A stretch of 35,128 nt of DNA from JAFDZO01 sp041859205 (GCA_041859205.1 JBHEKU010000233.1:1-35128), one strand, 5' to 3'. Shown: positions 6,436 through 15,590, counted from the first letter of the stretch. Numbers and translations: made by a program. Notes: generated by a model from the letters alone, not told the origin.

Positions 6436-8586
6436 ATGAAAAAGTCTATCCTACCCCTTTTCATTTTAAGCATTATCTTTTTAAATTTTTCAACCACATA
6501 CTCTCAATGGATTTTGCGCAGTCCGTACCCGACTGTAAACGATGTTTACGATTTTCATGCTTTCAATACCAATAACATTATCGGTGTTACTTACGGAATA
6601 AGCATAGGAGAAACGATGCTTACATTCGATGGCGGCACAACATGGCAGGTGCAAAGCGCATTGCCGGAGCGTCCTTTCAGAAGAGTGACTTTTATAGGTA
6701 ATCAGACAGGATATGCCATAGGCGGAGGGCAGACTGATAAGCCGCTGAAATCTACGAACGGCGGATTGAACTGGACGGCACTTTCAACTTCAATTGATAC
6801 TACTAAATACGGTTTGAAATTCATTGATGCATCGACAGGATGGATGATGGGATTCGGTGGTTTTATACAGAAGACCACTAACGGCGGAGCTACATGGGTA
6901 TCACAGACAAATCCGGGAGTAACAACGAAAACCATCTGGAGTACCGATGCGACTGATGCAAATACTGTTTGGGGCAGCGCTAGTGATAACACAATTATAA
7001 AATCGACTAACGGCGGCGCAACATTTACTTTGCTTCCTACAATTTTCCGACCATCGACTGATGATTTCCGCTGCATAAAATTTTTAACTACAGGAACAGG
7101 GATGACAGGATTTGTATTAGGGGAGAGACAAAGAATTGCCCGCACAACAAACGGCGGTGTAACGTGGGATTCAGTTTATGGAAACAATACAGGCTCGATT
7201 ATTTTATACTCGATAGATTTTAATCCAACAAATGCAGTAGGGCTTGTTGCCGGAACTGACGGAAAAATTCTGAGAACAACTAATACTGGGCAGACATGGG
7301 ATATTATAACTACTGCTTTTACTGATGATTTTTTCACTGTGAAATTTGCTGATAATAATACTGTATACATTGGCGGAAAGAGCGGAAGGATTTTAAAATC
7401 AACTGATGCCGGGCTTACATGGACGGATATAAGCAAAAGAGTTTCTACCGACGCGCTTAACGGAGTATCGTTTGCAGGTAATTCAGTAGGATTTATTTCC
7501 GGTAATTCAGGCTTTGTTGCTAAGACAACAAATGAAGGCTTAACATACTCGACTCTGACAACCGGTGTTACAATCCAGCTTGCAAATGTAAAAGCTGTTA
7601 CACCAAACGTAGTTTACATTGCCGGATATAACGGAGTGATACTTGCGACAACTAACGGAGGAACTAACTGGATATCACAGACATCATCAGCAGGGGCGAA
7701 TGATCTGCTGGCATTAGATTTTTTAAATACTACTACAGGTTTTATTGGAGGAGAAGGCGGTGTAGTTTTGAAAACTACAAATGGCGGAACTAACTGGAAT
7801 GCTTTAACTCCGCCGGAACCAACTTTTCTGACATGGAACATGGACTTCCTCAATGAGAATACAGGTTACGTATGCGGCAGTCTGAACGGAAAAGTTTATA
7901 AGACAACGAACAGTGGACAGAGCTGGGTACAACAGGTGAACGACGGAAGTATGATTGGCATGTTTGCAATTGCATTTGCAAATGAGCTGACAGGATTTGC
8001 AACAGGCTCGGCAGGTAAAATGTACTCAACAACGAACGGCGGAACGAACTGGGTGAACAGCGCAAACCTGGGGCAGTCAATCTGGGGAATGGACTTTGCG
8101 AACGCGCTTACGGGAATTGCAGTCGGCGGCGGCGGATATACCTTTATGACAACTGACGGTGGAGTAACATGGGCTGCGCCGCCGAGAAGAAGCTTTAATC
8201 AATTGAATGCTGTGCATTTTAACGACGATGGAAATTTAGCTTGGGCAGTGGGGAATTTAGGAACTGTTGTGGAGTACGATAATCCTTTAGTAAATGTAAC
8301 ACATACAGGAACGAACATACCTGATAAATTTATGTTGTGCCAGAATTATCCGAATCCGTTTAATCCTTCTACAAAAATTAATTACGAATTACCAATTTCG
8401 AATTACGTTACATTGAAAATTTTTGATATCATGGGAAGGGAAGTATATGAGCTGGTAAATGCAAATCAAAGCGCAGGAAGTTATTCAGTGGCGTTTAATG
8501 CATCGAAGCTTTCAAGCGGAGTTTATTATTATAAATTATCAGTAGGGGAGTTTGTTGAAACAAAGAAGATGCTGCTTGTAAAGTAG
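6436..8586 (+). CDS. Large secreted YCF48-type repeat protein with T9SS type A sorting domain
   Basis: The 716-residue protein has a signal peptide (MKKSILPLFILSIIFLNF, cleavage near TYSQ). About 13 YCF48/BNR-like motifs follow in regular spacing of some 45 residues, with variants such as PLKSTNGGLNW, IQKTTNGGATW, IARTTNGGVTW, ILRTTNTGQTW, VLKTTNGGTNW and MYSTTNGGTNW. Between them lie blade strands of the type GFIGGEGG or GYVCGSLNG. This suggests two stacked propellers of about six to seven blades. The C-terminal domain (QNYPNPFNPSTKINYE, GREVYELVN, ending LLVK) is T9SS type A. YCF48 relatives in plastids help assemble photosystem II; these bacterial extracellular versions have no such known role. 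Its target is unknown. Confidence 0.87.
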   Translation: MKKSILPLFILSIIFLNFSTTYSQWILRSPYPTVNDVYDFHAFNTNNIIGVTYGISIGETMLTFDGGTTWQVQSALPERPFRRVTFIGNQTGYAIGGGQTDKPLKSTNGGLNWTALSTSIDTTKYGLKFIDASTGWMMGFGGFIQKTTNGGATWVSQTNPGVTTKTIWSTDATDANTVWGSASDNTIIKSTNGGATFTLLPTIFRPSTDDFRCIKFLTTGTGMTGFVLGERQRIARTTNGGVTWDSVYGNNTGSIILYSIDFNPTNAVGLVAGTDGKILRTTNTGQTWDIITTAFTDDFFTVKFADNNTVYIGGKSGRILKSTDAGLTWTDISKRVSTDALNGVSFAGNSVGFISGNSGFVAKTTNEGLTYSTLTTGVTIQLANVKAVTPNVVYIAGYNGVILATTNGGTNWISQTSSAGANDLLALDFLNTTTGFIGGEGGVVLKTTNGGTNWNALTPPEPTFLTWNMDFLNENTGYVCGSLNGKVYKTTNSGQSWVQQVNDGSMIGMFAIAFANELTGFATGSAGKMYSTTNGGTNWVNSANLGQSIWGMDFANALTGIAVGGGGYTFMTTDGGVTWAAPPRRSFNQLNAVHFNDDGNLAWAVGNLGTVVEYDNPLVNVTHTGTNIPDKFMLCQNYPNPFNPSTKINYELPISNYVTLKIFDIMGREVYELVNANQSAGSYSVAFNASKLSSGVYYYKLSVGEFVETKKMLLVK

Positions 8587-8754
8587 TACTGTTTCCCGGG
8601 GAAAACGATGTTTTCTCTATTGTTTTTTCAGGAAAGATAAGTTTCAGTTATACATTGATAATTCAAGTGTATAAACTCTAATATTTAACAAAAAGTAGTA
8701 TTTTTTTGGGAAAGCTTTGAATTAATCTTCCTGCATATACTTTGGAAAATTTTT

Positions 8755-8792
8755 AAATTTGTTTCGTTGTGTTTAAGAACAACGCCAAATTT
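8755..8792 (+). promoter_or_regulatory. Leader hairpin upstream of the lipoprotein gene
   Basis: CGTTGT (8765-8770) pairs with ACAACG (8779-8784) across an 8-base loop. The outer AAATTT copies (8755-8760 and 8787-8792) can extend the stem past small internal loops. It ends 37 bases before the start codon. It may shape translation or mRNA stability; no riboswitch class is recognised. Confidence 0.3.
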
Positions 8793-8829
8793 ATTTATTA
8801 ACAAAAACAACTTTTAAAAAAATTATTCT

Positions 8830-9288
8830 ATGAAAATTATTATTTATCTTTTTTTAGCTTCAACATTCATTTATGCAGGATGCAAATCAGACGATAATCC
8901 TACTGCTCCAACTACGGGCGAAGTTGAGATGTTTTCAACCGCTATATCCGATTCCATTTCAGGCTCATTCGGAAGCGGCAATGTTTCTTATACCAGGAAC
9001 ATAACTTCCAGTTCTATGAATTTTACAGATAGAGATAGTACACGAATTGTATTTTCCTATAAAGCAGCAAGCAACACAAATGATACATTAGTGTATATCA
9101 ATGCAGCAGGCGATACAAGACTTTATACTTTAAGAGATGCATCACCAACAAATACTTATAAATCAGTAAATGTAACTGTGCCTTCGATAAAAGTTAATGC
9201 TCAGTTCTACCTTACGATAAAAGCCAGCACTGCAGGTGGTGTAATACCTTATATTGCTATAAAAGATTTCAAGATGTACAAGAAGTAA
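8830..9288 (+). CDS. Small lipoprotein, possibly surface exposed
   Basis: The 152-residue protein has a lipoprotein signal (MKIIIYLFLASTFIYAGC) with the lipidated cysteine at position 18. The residues after the cysteine read KSDDNP. An acidic stretch of this kind resembles the lipoprotein export signal (S/K followed by D/E residues) of Bacteroidota surface lipoproteins, so exposure at the cell surface is plausible. The mature part is rich in Ser/Thr and beta-strand-like, with no family I recognise. It is followed by a strong terminator and preceded by 243 bp of gene-free DNA, so it is probably transcribed alone. Confidence 0.78.
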   Translation: MKIIIYLFLASTFIYAGCKSDDNPTAPTTGEVEMFSTAISDSISGSFGSGNVSYTRNITSSSMNFTDRDSTRIVFSYKAASNTNDTLVYINAAGDTRLYTLRDASPTNTYKSVNVTVPSIKVNAQFYLTIKASTAGGVIPYIAIKDFKMYKK

Positions 9289-9301
9289 TTTTAATTCTTT
9301 G

Positions 9302-9330
9302 AACCTTCCCGGCATTTCGGGAAGGTTTTT
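9302..9330 (+). terminator. Intrinsic terminator after the lipoprotein gene
   Basis: AACCTTCCCG (9302-9311) pairs perfectly with CGGGAAGGTT (9318-9327) across a 6-base loop and runs into a T tract. It begins 14 bases after the stop codon. Confidence 0.85.
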
Positions 9331-9477
9331 CTTAGAGATTTTTTAAATTTACTTATCTCTTTCCGATAATATACTTACTTCTTAATGAAGTTAACGAACT
9401 TTGTCCATTTATATACGGAATAAATTTTACCTGCATCAATTATTAATAAAACATATCTTTGAACTGACTTGAAAAAA

Positions 9478-9493
9478 TGGTATAGGAATTGAT
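9478..9493 (+). promoter_or_regulatory. Sigma-54-like -24/-12 element upstream of the first LruC-like paralog
   Basis: TGGTATAGGAATTGAT places TGG and TTG with the spacing of sigma-54 promoters (TGGCAC-N5-TTGC): the G of TGG is 12 bases from the G of TTG. The usual GC at -12 is GA here. The same element, in the same form, precedes the two paralogs at 15657 and 17733. It lies about 60 bases before the start codon. Confidence 0.5.
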
Positions 9494-9552
9494 ATAATAC
9501 ACTATATAGAGTTATAATTAACCATTTATAATATTTAACCAATACTAACCCC

Positions 9553-12500
9553 ATGCAAAAAATACTACTTTTTATCAGCACGTTTTGCTTTATGCTGATT
9601 TCTTCATTTTCATTCTCGCAATCTGTATCTCCTGTTATAGAGAATGTTACAAATTACGGTAACGGATATTATTTTATCTCATACGGTTATAATAACACCG
9701 GAGCAGCTGTAAATATTCCGGTAAACGACGGTTCAGGAGTAAAAAATTATTTTAAACCGGGAGATATAAACAGAGGCCAGCCGACATCTTATCTGGCAGG
9801 AAGACAGATAGCTGTATGGGGGCTTTGGGTTAATTATGGTAATTCCTATACATGGAATCTCACCGGAAGAACTGCTACAAACTCTACCAAAAATATAATT
9901 GCATATATAACAGACGGACAAACTGTAATGCCTCCTATTGGAACAAACGTCACTTACACAATTAAATATGCAAATAACGAAACATCGGGACTTTCAAACG
10001 GAAGACTGATTGATTCAATTCCTGAAGGCACTCAGTTTGTATCAGCAACAGGCGGCGGAACTGCTTCGGGCAGAGTTGTAACCTGGAATATAGGTTCATT
10101 GAACGGGCAAACAGGCGGCAGCGTAACGGTTACTGTAAAAGTCATTGCTGTAGATGCTGCAGTTGGATATAAGTCTGTTGTTTATTTTTCAGGACAATTC
10201 AACGGTGCAAATTTCAGAGGATACGGATATGATGAAAACATCGGAAACCCTACAAGAACAACTGACAGCTCTTATATAGCTGCATTTGAAGATTTAAAAG
10301 GAAGCGGATGGAATGACTGGGATGTGAATGATTTTGTAGTTGGAATAAGAGAGAGAATTACATTCAATAATTCAAATGAAATTTCACAAATAGTTTTTGA
10401 TTACGAAGCATTAGCAAGAGGCTCTGCATTCGTAAACGGATTTTATCACTTATTAAAAATACCGGGAAATTCTACAGCCACATTAGTTGTAAGAGATTCT
10501 AACGGAGTACCTGTGCCCGGATTAGGATATACAAATGCTAATTTCTCAGACGGTGTTGAGGCTAAAGTATTTCCTAATACATACAATGCGCTTCCTCCCC
10601 AGCCCGGAAGAACTTTTACAAATGTTGAAACTCAGCAGGTAGGTGTTGTAAAAGGGTATACTGCTACATTAACAATTACTACTGATCCTAATTCAGTAAA
10701 CTCGACTAACTATACAAGAGCAAACTCAAGACCATTTTTAATAAACGAACTCAACAAACAAATTGATATTGCATCAATTGCAGGTACTTTAGGGAACACT
10801 CAAAACGTTGATAATAATGTTGATGTCGATACAAAACTTTACGGTTATTTTTTAGATCTTGCATACAGACTTCCATACGACTGGAAGTGGCCGCTTGAAG
10901 GTCCGCCCAGCGCACTATGGAGATCATTCCCGAAATTTAATAAATATATTTTAAGCTCAAGAAAAGCTGAAACGGAATGGTATAATTCACCTGAGGCAAA
11001 CCTTGTCTGGACAAGAAGAGTGGTGCCAACAGATTATGCTTTTTCGGGAGAGAAAAATAAAAACGCACTCTTAAACAAATTACAAAATTTCGGATATACA
11101 ACGGATGAGCTTATATTTTTAGATTCTGCCGGCAGCTTTTTCAGCTCACCGAAATTAGCAGATATAGATAACGATAATAAATTAGAAATATTAGTCGGCT
11201 CTTATGACAAAAAATTTCACGCATACAAAACAAACGGAACTGAAGTAAGCGGATTCCCTGTAACAACAGGCGGACTTATCCGCTCCACAGCGGCTGTTTA
11301 TTTAAATCCTAACGGAAGCAGAGTAATAGCATTCGGTTCAGATGACGGTAAGCTTTATGCTGTGGATAAAAACGGAGCAAGCTTGCCCGGCTTCCCGAAA
11401 CAAACTCCGAAAGCAATTAAATCTTCACCGATGATTGTTGATTTGAACAATGACGGTCAGAAAGAAATAGTAGTGCTTTCAGGTGACGGCAAGATGTATG
11501 CATATTCATTCAGTGGAGCAGCATTAACAGGTTTCCCGGTTCAGGTGCAGAACACAGAAGATAATTTTGGAAATATTATTATAATGCCTTCACCGGCAGC
11601 GGTTGATTTAGACGGCAACGGAACAAAAGAAATTGTAATAGGAACATTAGATAAATCATTAAAAGTACTAAACTCAGACGGAAGCGTAAGATTTACAAGA
11701 ACACTAGACAGCGCAGTTTATTCATCGCCTTTAATTGCAAAGATAAACAGCTCAACATTCAGAATAATTGTAACAACTGCATCAGGAACAATTTATATCT
11801 ATGATAACAGCGGTAACTTAGTTACATCAAGAAATTTAGGAGCAGGCTTTGTTTCATCACCTGTACTTGCAGACTTAGATAAGAGCGGAACACCGCAGCT
11901 AATGGCTGCAACTATAGACGGAGTTGTTTACAAACTTAATGCAGTAACGCTTGCAACAATATGGGAACTTCCTACAGGTCAGCAAATCTATTCTTCACCT
12001 GTAATTGCCGATATTGACGGTGACAATTATTTAGATATGGTGTACGGAGGCCAAAGCGGATTTTTGCTGCCTCTTACCAGACAAGGCGCATTGGTTGATT
12101 CACTTACAATGGCTGCAGTTGAGCCTTTCGATAGCTGGATAATTTCTACTTGCGCAGTCGGAGATATTGATAAAGACGGCAAAGTTGATTTAGTTGCAGC
12201 ATCAATGGATAAAAGGATAAAAGCTTTCAGCCTGCCTGCAACTGATGTTAACTCAAAGGTTTGGTGGGGCTCATTCGGAAACGATTTAGGTAATACAAGA
12301 GTAGGGGATTCATTAACATCGGTTGGTGTCATTAATAATAATTCAATTGCAGATAAATATTCATTAGGACAGAATTATCCAAATCCGTTTAATCCATCTA
12401 CAAAGATTTCGTTCAGCATTCTGAAGAATGAATTTGTGAGCATAAAGGTATTTGATATCTCAGGTAAAGAGATAGCACAGTTAGTTAATAATGAAATGAA

Positions 12501-12615
12501 AGCCGGAAGTTATGAATATACATTCAATGGCAGCAGTTTAGCAAGCGGAGTATATTTTTACAGGATTTCTACTCCAAACTTTACAGAAACAAAGAAGATG
12601 ACACTTGTAAAATAA
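9553..12615 (+). CDS. Large secreted protein: DUF11-like, LruC/DUF4114-like and FG-GAP propeller domains, T9SS tail
   Basis: The 1020-residue protein has a signal peptide (MQKILLFISTFCFMLISSFSF). A conserved N-terminal module follows (SVSPVIENVTNYGNG), then a DUF11-like Ig segment around 125-200 (VTYTIKYANNE, VTVTVKV). An acidic motif AFEDLKGSGWNDWDVNDF near 244 resembles DUF4114/LruC domains (FED...D-x-N-D), followed by ARGSAFVNGFYHLL. From about 520 to 900 run FG-GAP/VCBS-like repeats with calcium-loop motifs: ADIDNDNKLE, VDLNNDGQKE, VDLDGNGTKE, ADIDGDNYLD and GDIDKDGKVD. The tail (QNYPNPFNPSTKISFS, ending MTLVK) is T9SS type A. A surface or extracellular, calcium-binding structural or adhesive role is inferred. 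It is the full-length paralog of the 17733 gene and shares its N-terminal half with the 15657 gene. Confidence 0.85.
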   Translation: MQKILLFISTFCFMLISSFSFSQSVSPVIENVTNYGNGYYFISYGYNNTGAAVNIPVNDGSGVKNYFKPGDINRGQPTSYLAGRQIAVWGLWVNYGNSYTWNLTGRTATNSTKNIIAYITDGQTVMPPIGTNVTYTIKYANNETSGLSNGRLIDSIPEGTQFVSATGGGTASGRVVTWNIGSLNGQTGGSVTVTVKVIAVDAAVGYKSVVYFSGQFNGANFRGYGYDENIGNPTRTTDSSYIAAFEDLKGSGWNDWDVNDFVVGIRERITFNNSNEISQIVFDYEALARGSAFVNGFYHLLKIPGNSTATLVVRDSNGVPVPGLGYTNANFSDGVEAKVFPNTYNALPPQPGRTFTNVETQQVGVVKGYTATLTITTDPNSVNSTNYTRANSRPFLINELNKQIDIASIAGTLGNTQNVDNNVDVDTKLYGYFLDLAYRLPYDWKWPLEGPPSALWRSFPKFNKYILSSRKAETEWYNSPEANLVWTRRVVPTDYAFSGEKNKNALLNKLQNFGYTTDELIFLDSAGSFFSSPKLADIDNDNKLEILVGSYDKKFHAYKTNGTEVSGFPVTTGGLIRSTAAVYLNPNGSRVIAFGSDDGKLYAVDKNGASLPGFPKQTPKAIKSSPMIVDLNNDGQKEIVVLSGDGKMYAYSFSGAALTGFPVQVQNTEDNFGNIIIMPSPAAVDLDGNGTKEIVIGTLDKSLKVLNSDGSVRFTRTLDSAVYSSPLIAKINSSTFRIIVTTASGTIYIYDNSGNLVTSRNLGAGFVSSPVLADLDKSGTPQLMAATIDGVVYKLNAVTLATIWELPTGQQIYSSPVIADIDGDNYLDMVYGGQSGFLLPLTRQGALVDSLTMAAVEPFDSWIISTCAVGDIDKDGKVDLVAASMDKRIKAFSLPATDVNSKVWWGSFGNDLGNTRVGDSLTSVGVINNNSIADKYSLGQNYPNPFNPSTKISFSILKNEFVSIKVFDISGKEIAQLVNNEMKAGSYEYTFNGSSLASGVYFYRISTPNFTETKKMTLVK

Positions 12616-12631
12616 ATGATTAATTTAGGTG

Positions 12632-12662
12632 TTGACATATCTATTTTTTTTTTGTTATTTTG
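12632..12662 (+). promoter_or_regulatory. Candidate promoter upstream of the beta-helix gene
   Basis: TTGACA (12632-12637) is followed by TTATTTTG (12655-12662). Read as a Bacteroidota promoter, this is TTG, 20 bases, then a one-mismatch TAnnTTTG box. Read as sigma-70, TTGACA and TATTTT are 18 bases apart. The start codon is 28 bases downstream. Confidence 0.4.
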
Positions 12663-12690
12663 TTTAAGTATAAATTAAACAATAAAATTT

Positions 12691-14025
12691 ATGGCTTATC
12701 AAAATAAATTTACAGTAACAGTTGCGGCATATAACACTAATGCTCAATTTAAAGCAAACGCTGATTTTGCAGTTAATACACAAGGGCAAGATGCAGCAGC
12801 TGTTATCAATCAAGCAATTGAAAGTATTAGAGTTCATTTCTCAAGTAATCCTGAAAATGATTATTGCTTTGGTACTGTAATGTTAATGCCCGGAGATTAT
12901 TATCTTGATACATCTATCAAAATGTACACAAGTTTAAATCTTATTGGAGCAAATCGTCAGGAGTGTAAACTATTTCAGAGGGGGACAGCCGATAGTATAA
13001 TTTCAAATTATTTAGTAAAATATGCTTTAGTAAAAGATTTGTCAATCATGCCAAGTGCTACATCGGGGACAGGAAGTGCAATAAATGGAGATTTTGTAGA
13101 AACAAAATTTGTAAACTTGTGGATGAAAGACATAAAAAAATATGCTATAGTTCTTGGCTTAAGCAATACTTACGATAATATCTTGAATTTTATCCAAGAA
13201 TGTAATATTGTATCATTAAGTGGTAATGCATATCCATCAATTTATATTCCTAGGGGATATGACTCTTGGATTTTAAATAATAATATTGGTTCAACACATA
13301 TAAATTTGCAATTAGAAGGAGGTCCATTCCGTGTTTTAGGAAATCATCTTAACGGAAACAAAAATGTAGACCAGCCAAAACACAATATTTATAGCCAGTA
13401 TGGAATTACATCTACAATTATCTCAGAGAACATAATTGAAAACTCAAGAGAAGATTCGATTTTACTTCAAAGAGCAAATAATACTTCTGATGGTTTTGCT
13501 CATAACAATGTATCTATTACCAACAATTTAATTCGGTCTGAGAATTTAACTTCAGATAATACTTATGCAATGATAAAGATACAGCCAAATGCAACTACAC
13601 TTAATTTTAAAAGCTTGTTGGTTAGCAATAACATTTTTGAACATAGAGTAAAAAGCTATCCTTATAACAGATATCAAAGTGTTTTAAATTTGAACCAAGT
13701 AGCCGATATTGTATTTAGCTCAAACATAATAGGGCTAGACTATACAATTTCAGATACAATTCTAAAAACAAGTGTTACTAATTTGCAGGTATTTGGAAAT
13801 TCGCATCAAAATTATGCAAACTTTTTATTTGACAGGTTTGAGTTGAATGGAAAATTTATTTCTATTGCAGATACTATAAGACTTACACAAGATCGCACCA
13901 TTGCCGATAGTACTGATTCAGGTGAGCAAGGGGAAATTTGTTACGACCAAAATTATTTATACATTCAATCACCACAAGGTTGGAAGAGGATTCCTATTCC
14001 GCAAGAAGGATGGAAACCAGACTAG
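12691..14025 (+). CDS. Predicted right-handed parallel beta-helix protein, tailspike/pectate-lyase-like, no signal peptide
   Basis: The 444-residue protein begins MAYQNKFTVTVAAYNTNAQF with no hydrophobic signal and no T9SS tail, unlike all neighbours. The segment DAAAVINQAIESI followed by GTVMLMPGDYYLDTSIKMYT resembles the entry of pectate-lyase-superfamily and phage tailspike beta-helices. The body is Asn-rich with repeated turns (NNNIGS, ILENNIIEN-like ISENIIENS, ITNNLIRS, SNNIFEH, SSNIIG) typical of beta-helix coils. The end (GEQGEICYDQNYLYIQ, GWKRIPI) looks like the C-terminal module of phage tail or fibre-type proteins. No catalytic residues are identified. It ends 27 bases before the next gene and is probably cotranscribed with it. 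Why a protein without an export signal sits among T9SS cargo is unclear. Confidence 0.72.
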   Translation: MAYQNKFTVTVAAYNTNAQFKANADFAVNTQGQDAAAVINQAIESIRVHFSSNPENDYCFGTVMLMPGDYYLDTSIKMYTSLNLIGANRQECKLFQRGTADSIISNYLVKYALVKDLSIMPSATSGTGSAINGDFVETKFVNLWMKDIKKYAIVLGLSNTYDNILNFIQECNIVSLSGNAYPSIYIPRGYDSWILNNNIGSTHINLQLEGGPFRVLGNHLNGNKNVDQPKHNIYSQYGITSTIISENIIENSREDSILLQRANNTSDGFAHNNVSITNNLIRSENLTSDNTYAMIKIQPNATTLNFKSLLVSNNIFEHRVKSYPYNRYQSVLNLNQVADIVFSSNIIGLDYTISDTILKTSVTNLQVFGNSHQNYANFLFDRFELNGKFISIADTIRLTQDRTIADSTDSGEQGEICYDQNYLYIQSPQGWKRIPIPQEGWKPD

Positions 14026-14052
14026 TTTATTAATCTTACTTATAAAAAATAA

Positions 14053-15363
14053 ATGAAAAAATATATTTGTTTTTTGGCAATGTTCATTTGCGCAAATCTC
14101 CCCGCGCAATGGGTAGGAAGTAATTATCCTGATTACGGTCCTCAGTTTTGGAATACTCAACCTAATCAGATAACTTATATCGCGCCCTATCTTTATGTAG
14201 CAAACAATGGAGCTTATGTTTATCGAACTTCAAACTCTGGAACAACTTGGGATAGTTTAAGAGTAACTCCTGATGGGCATTTTAGTAGATTTGTTTTACA
14301 AAAAGAAAATGCAGTTGTTTTTTCTGAAAGTGGTAGTTTAGGCAAATCAACGAATAATGGAATAACTTTTTTTGAACGGTTCGGCAACGGTACAAGTAGT
14401 GGCAGTACAATATTAAGCTATGATAAATTAAATTACACAGAATATATTTTAAAAAATGATTATTCAAATTATTTGTTATTTTCAAATTATGGTACAAGTT
14501 ACTGGGATACAATAAAACCCGTTCCATTTGGGGAACCAAAACAGTTTTTTGTTCATGATTCAAAAAATTATCTCATTTTAAGAACAAACGTTGGTTCCAA
14601 TTACTACACAAATTTATACAAAGCAGATAATTTTACCGGAACTTTAAATGATTTTCAGAAGATTGGTAACGGTCTTCCAACAGATGTTAATTTTCCGCAA
14701 ATTAAGATAATAAACAATAAATTTTATGCTGTTTGCGCAGAGAAAGGTATTTATGTTTCAGAAGACTTTGGATTTAATTTTATACCTTTAAATAATGGTT
14801 TACCTTTAGGTGCTCCTGACAATAATTATTATAATGAAATTGTAGGGGTGGGTACTAAATTATTCACTTTAAATAATTCTAAAGGAATTTATTACTCATC
14901 TAATAATGGTCTAAGCTGGGTAAATGTAAATTCAAACATAAACGGTTTAAGGGTATACGGACAAATAGGAGTTGATAATAATTACTTGTATTGCATTGCA
15001 TACAAAAATTACAGTTCAGAGCCCGATTACGTTAGATTATATAGACGTCCGCTTTCAGATTTTACTGTAGGTGTATCAGCTATTTCCTCTGAAACTCCAT
15101 CGAGATTTACGCTAGGTCAGAATTATCCTAATCCGTTTAATCCTTCTACAAAGATTTCGTTCAGCATTCCTAAGAATGAATTTGTGAGCATAAAGGTATT
15201 TGATATCTCAGGTAAAGAGATTGCCCAGTTAGTTAATAACGAAATGAAAGCAGGAAGCTATGAATACACTTTTAACGGCAGCAGTTTAGCAAGCGGTGTA
15301 TATTTCTACAGGATAAGCACTCCGAACTTTACAGAAACAAGAAAAATGACTTTGGTAAAATAG
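14053..15363 (+). CDS. Secreted BNR-type propeller protein with T9SS type A sorting domain
   Basis: The 436-residue protein has a short signal peptide (MKKYICFLAMFICANLPAQ). Propeller-like repeats include VYRTSNSGTTW, LGKSTNNGITF, IYVSEDFGFNF and IYYSSNNGLSW; other blades are degenerate. The C-terminal domain (QNYPNPFNPSTKISFS, ending MTLVK) is almost identical to that of the 9553 protein, and a run of about 50 bases is identical between the two genes in this region. The body is unrelated to the LruC-like proteins, so the tail seems to have been exchanged as a module. It is probably in one transcript with the preceding beta-helix gene and is followed by a strong terminator. Confidence 0.83.
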   Translation: MKKYICFLAMFICANLPAQWVGSNYPDYGPQFWNTQPNQITYIAPYLYVANNGAYVYRTSNSGTTWDSLRVTPDGHFSRFVLQKENAVVFSESGSLGKSTNNGITFFERFGNGTSSGSTILSYDKLNYTEYILKNDYSNYLLFSNYGTSYWDTIKPVPFGEPKQFFVHDSKNYLILRTNVGSNYYTNLYKADNFTGTLNDFQKIGNGLPTDVNFPQIKIINNKFYAVCAEKGIYVSEDFGFNFIPLNNGLPLGAPDNNYYNEIVGVGTKLFTLNNSKGIYYSSNNGLSWVNVNSNINGLRVYGQIGVDNNYLYCIAYKNYSSEPDYVRLYRRPLSDFTVGVSAISSETPSRFTLGQNYPNPFNPSTKISFSIPKNEFVSIKVFDISGKEIAQLVNNEMKAGSYEYTFNGSSLASGVYFYRISTPNFTETRKMTLVK

Positions 15364-15412
15364 TTCACGGTTATCAGCTGTTAGTTGTCAGAAAAAGTTA
15401 AGAAGATTTAGT

Positions 15413-15452
15413 AAAAATCCCTCAGTGATAAATTTCACTGAGGGATTTTTTT
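15413..15452 (+). terminator. Intrinsic terminator after the 14053 gene
   Basis: AAAAATCCCTCAGTG (15413-15427) pairs with CACTGAGGGATTTTT (15436-15450) across an 8-base loop, with further T residues behind it. It is one of the strongest terminators in the window. Confidence 0.88.
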
Positions 15453-15503
15453 TATTAAAAAACTAAAATATGTAGTATTGAAGTGAATTTCAGCAAAATA
15501 GAA

Positions 15504-15517
15504 TAGTTTTAAAACTA
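15504..15517. promoter_or_regulatory. Palindrome TAGTTTTAAAACTA upstream of a sigma-54-like element
   Basis: A perfect 14-bp palindrome lies about 75 bases upstream of the TGG of the sigma-54-like element at 15591. This is the distance range where enhancer-binding activators of sigma-54 often bind. The sequence is not shared with the other two paralogs, so its role is uncertain. Confidence 0.25.
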
Positions 15518-15590
15518 CAATAAATTTTTCAAAGAACCACAATGAATGTTAATAAAGTTGAAAGAACAATATTTAGTCAGGAATTATAAA

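Noticed and set aside
6702..8080. Long minus-strand frames opposite the 716-residue propeller protein
   Set aside because: Repeated TTNGG-type codons give repeated open antisense frames; the plus-strand protein has a signal peptide, repeats and a T9SS tail.
4830..8701. AAAAAGTAGTRT at 4830 and 8690 as a shared regulatory box
   Set aside because: Only two imperfectly comparable copies, at different distances from their genes, in AT-rich DNA; too weak.
8707..8722. A fourth sigma-54-like element upstream of the lipoprotein gene (TTGGGAAAGCTTTGAA)
   Set aside because: The GG-to-TTG distance is one or two bases too short compared with the three consistent sites.
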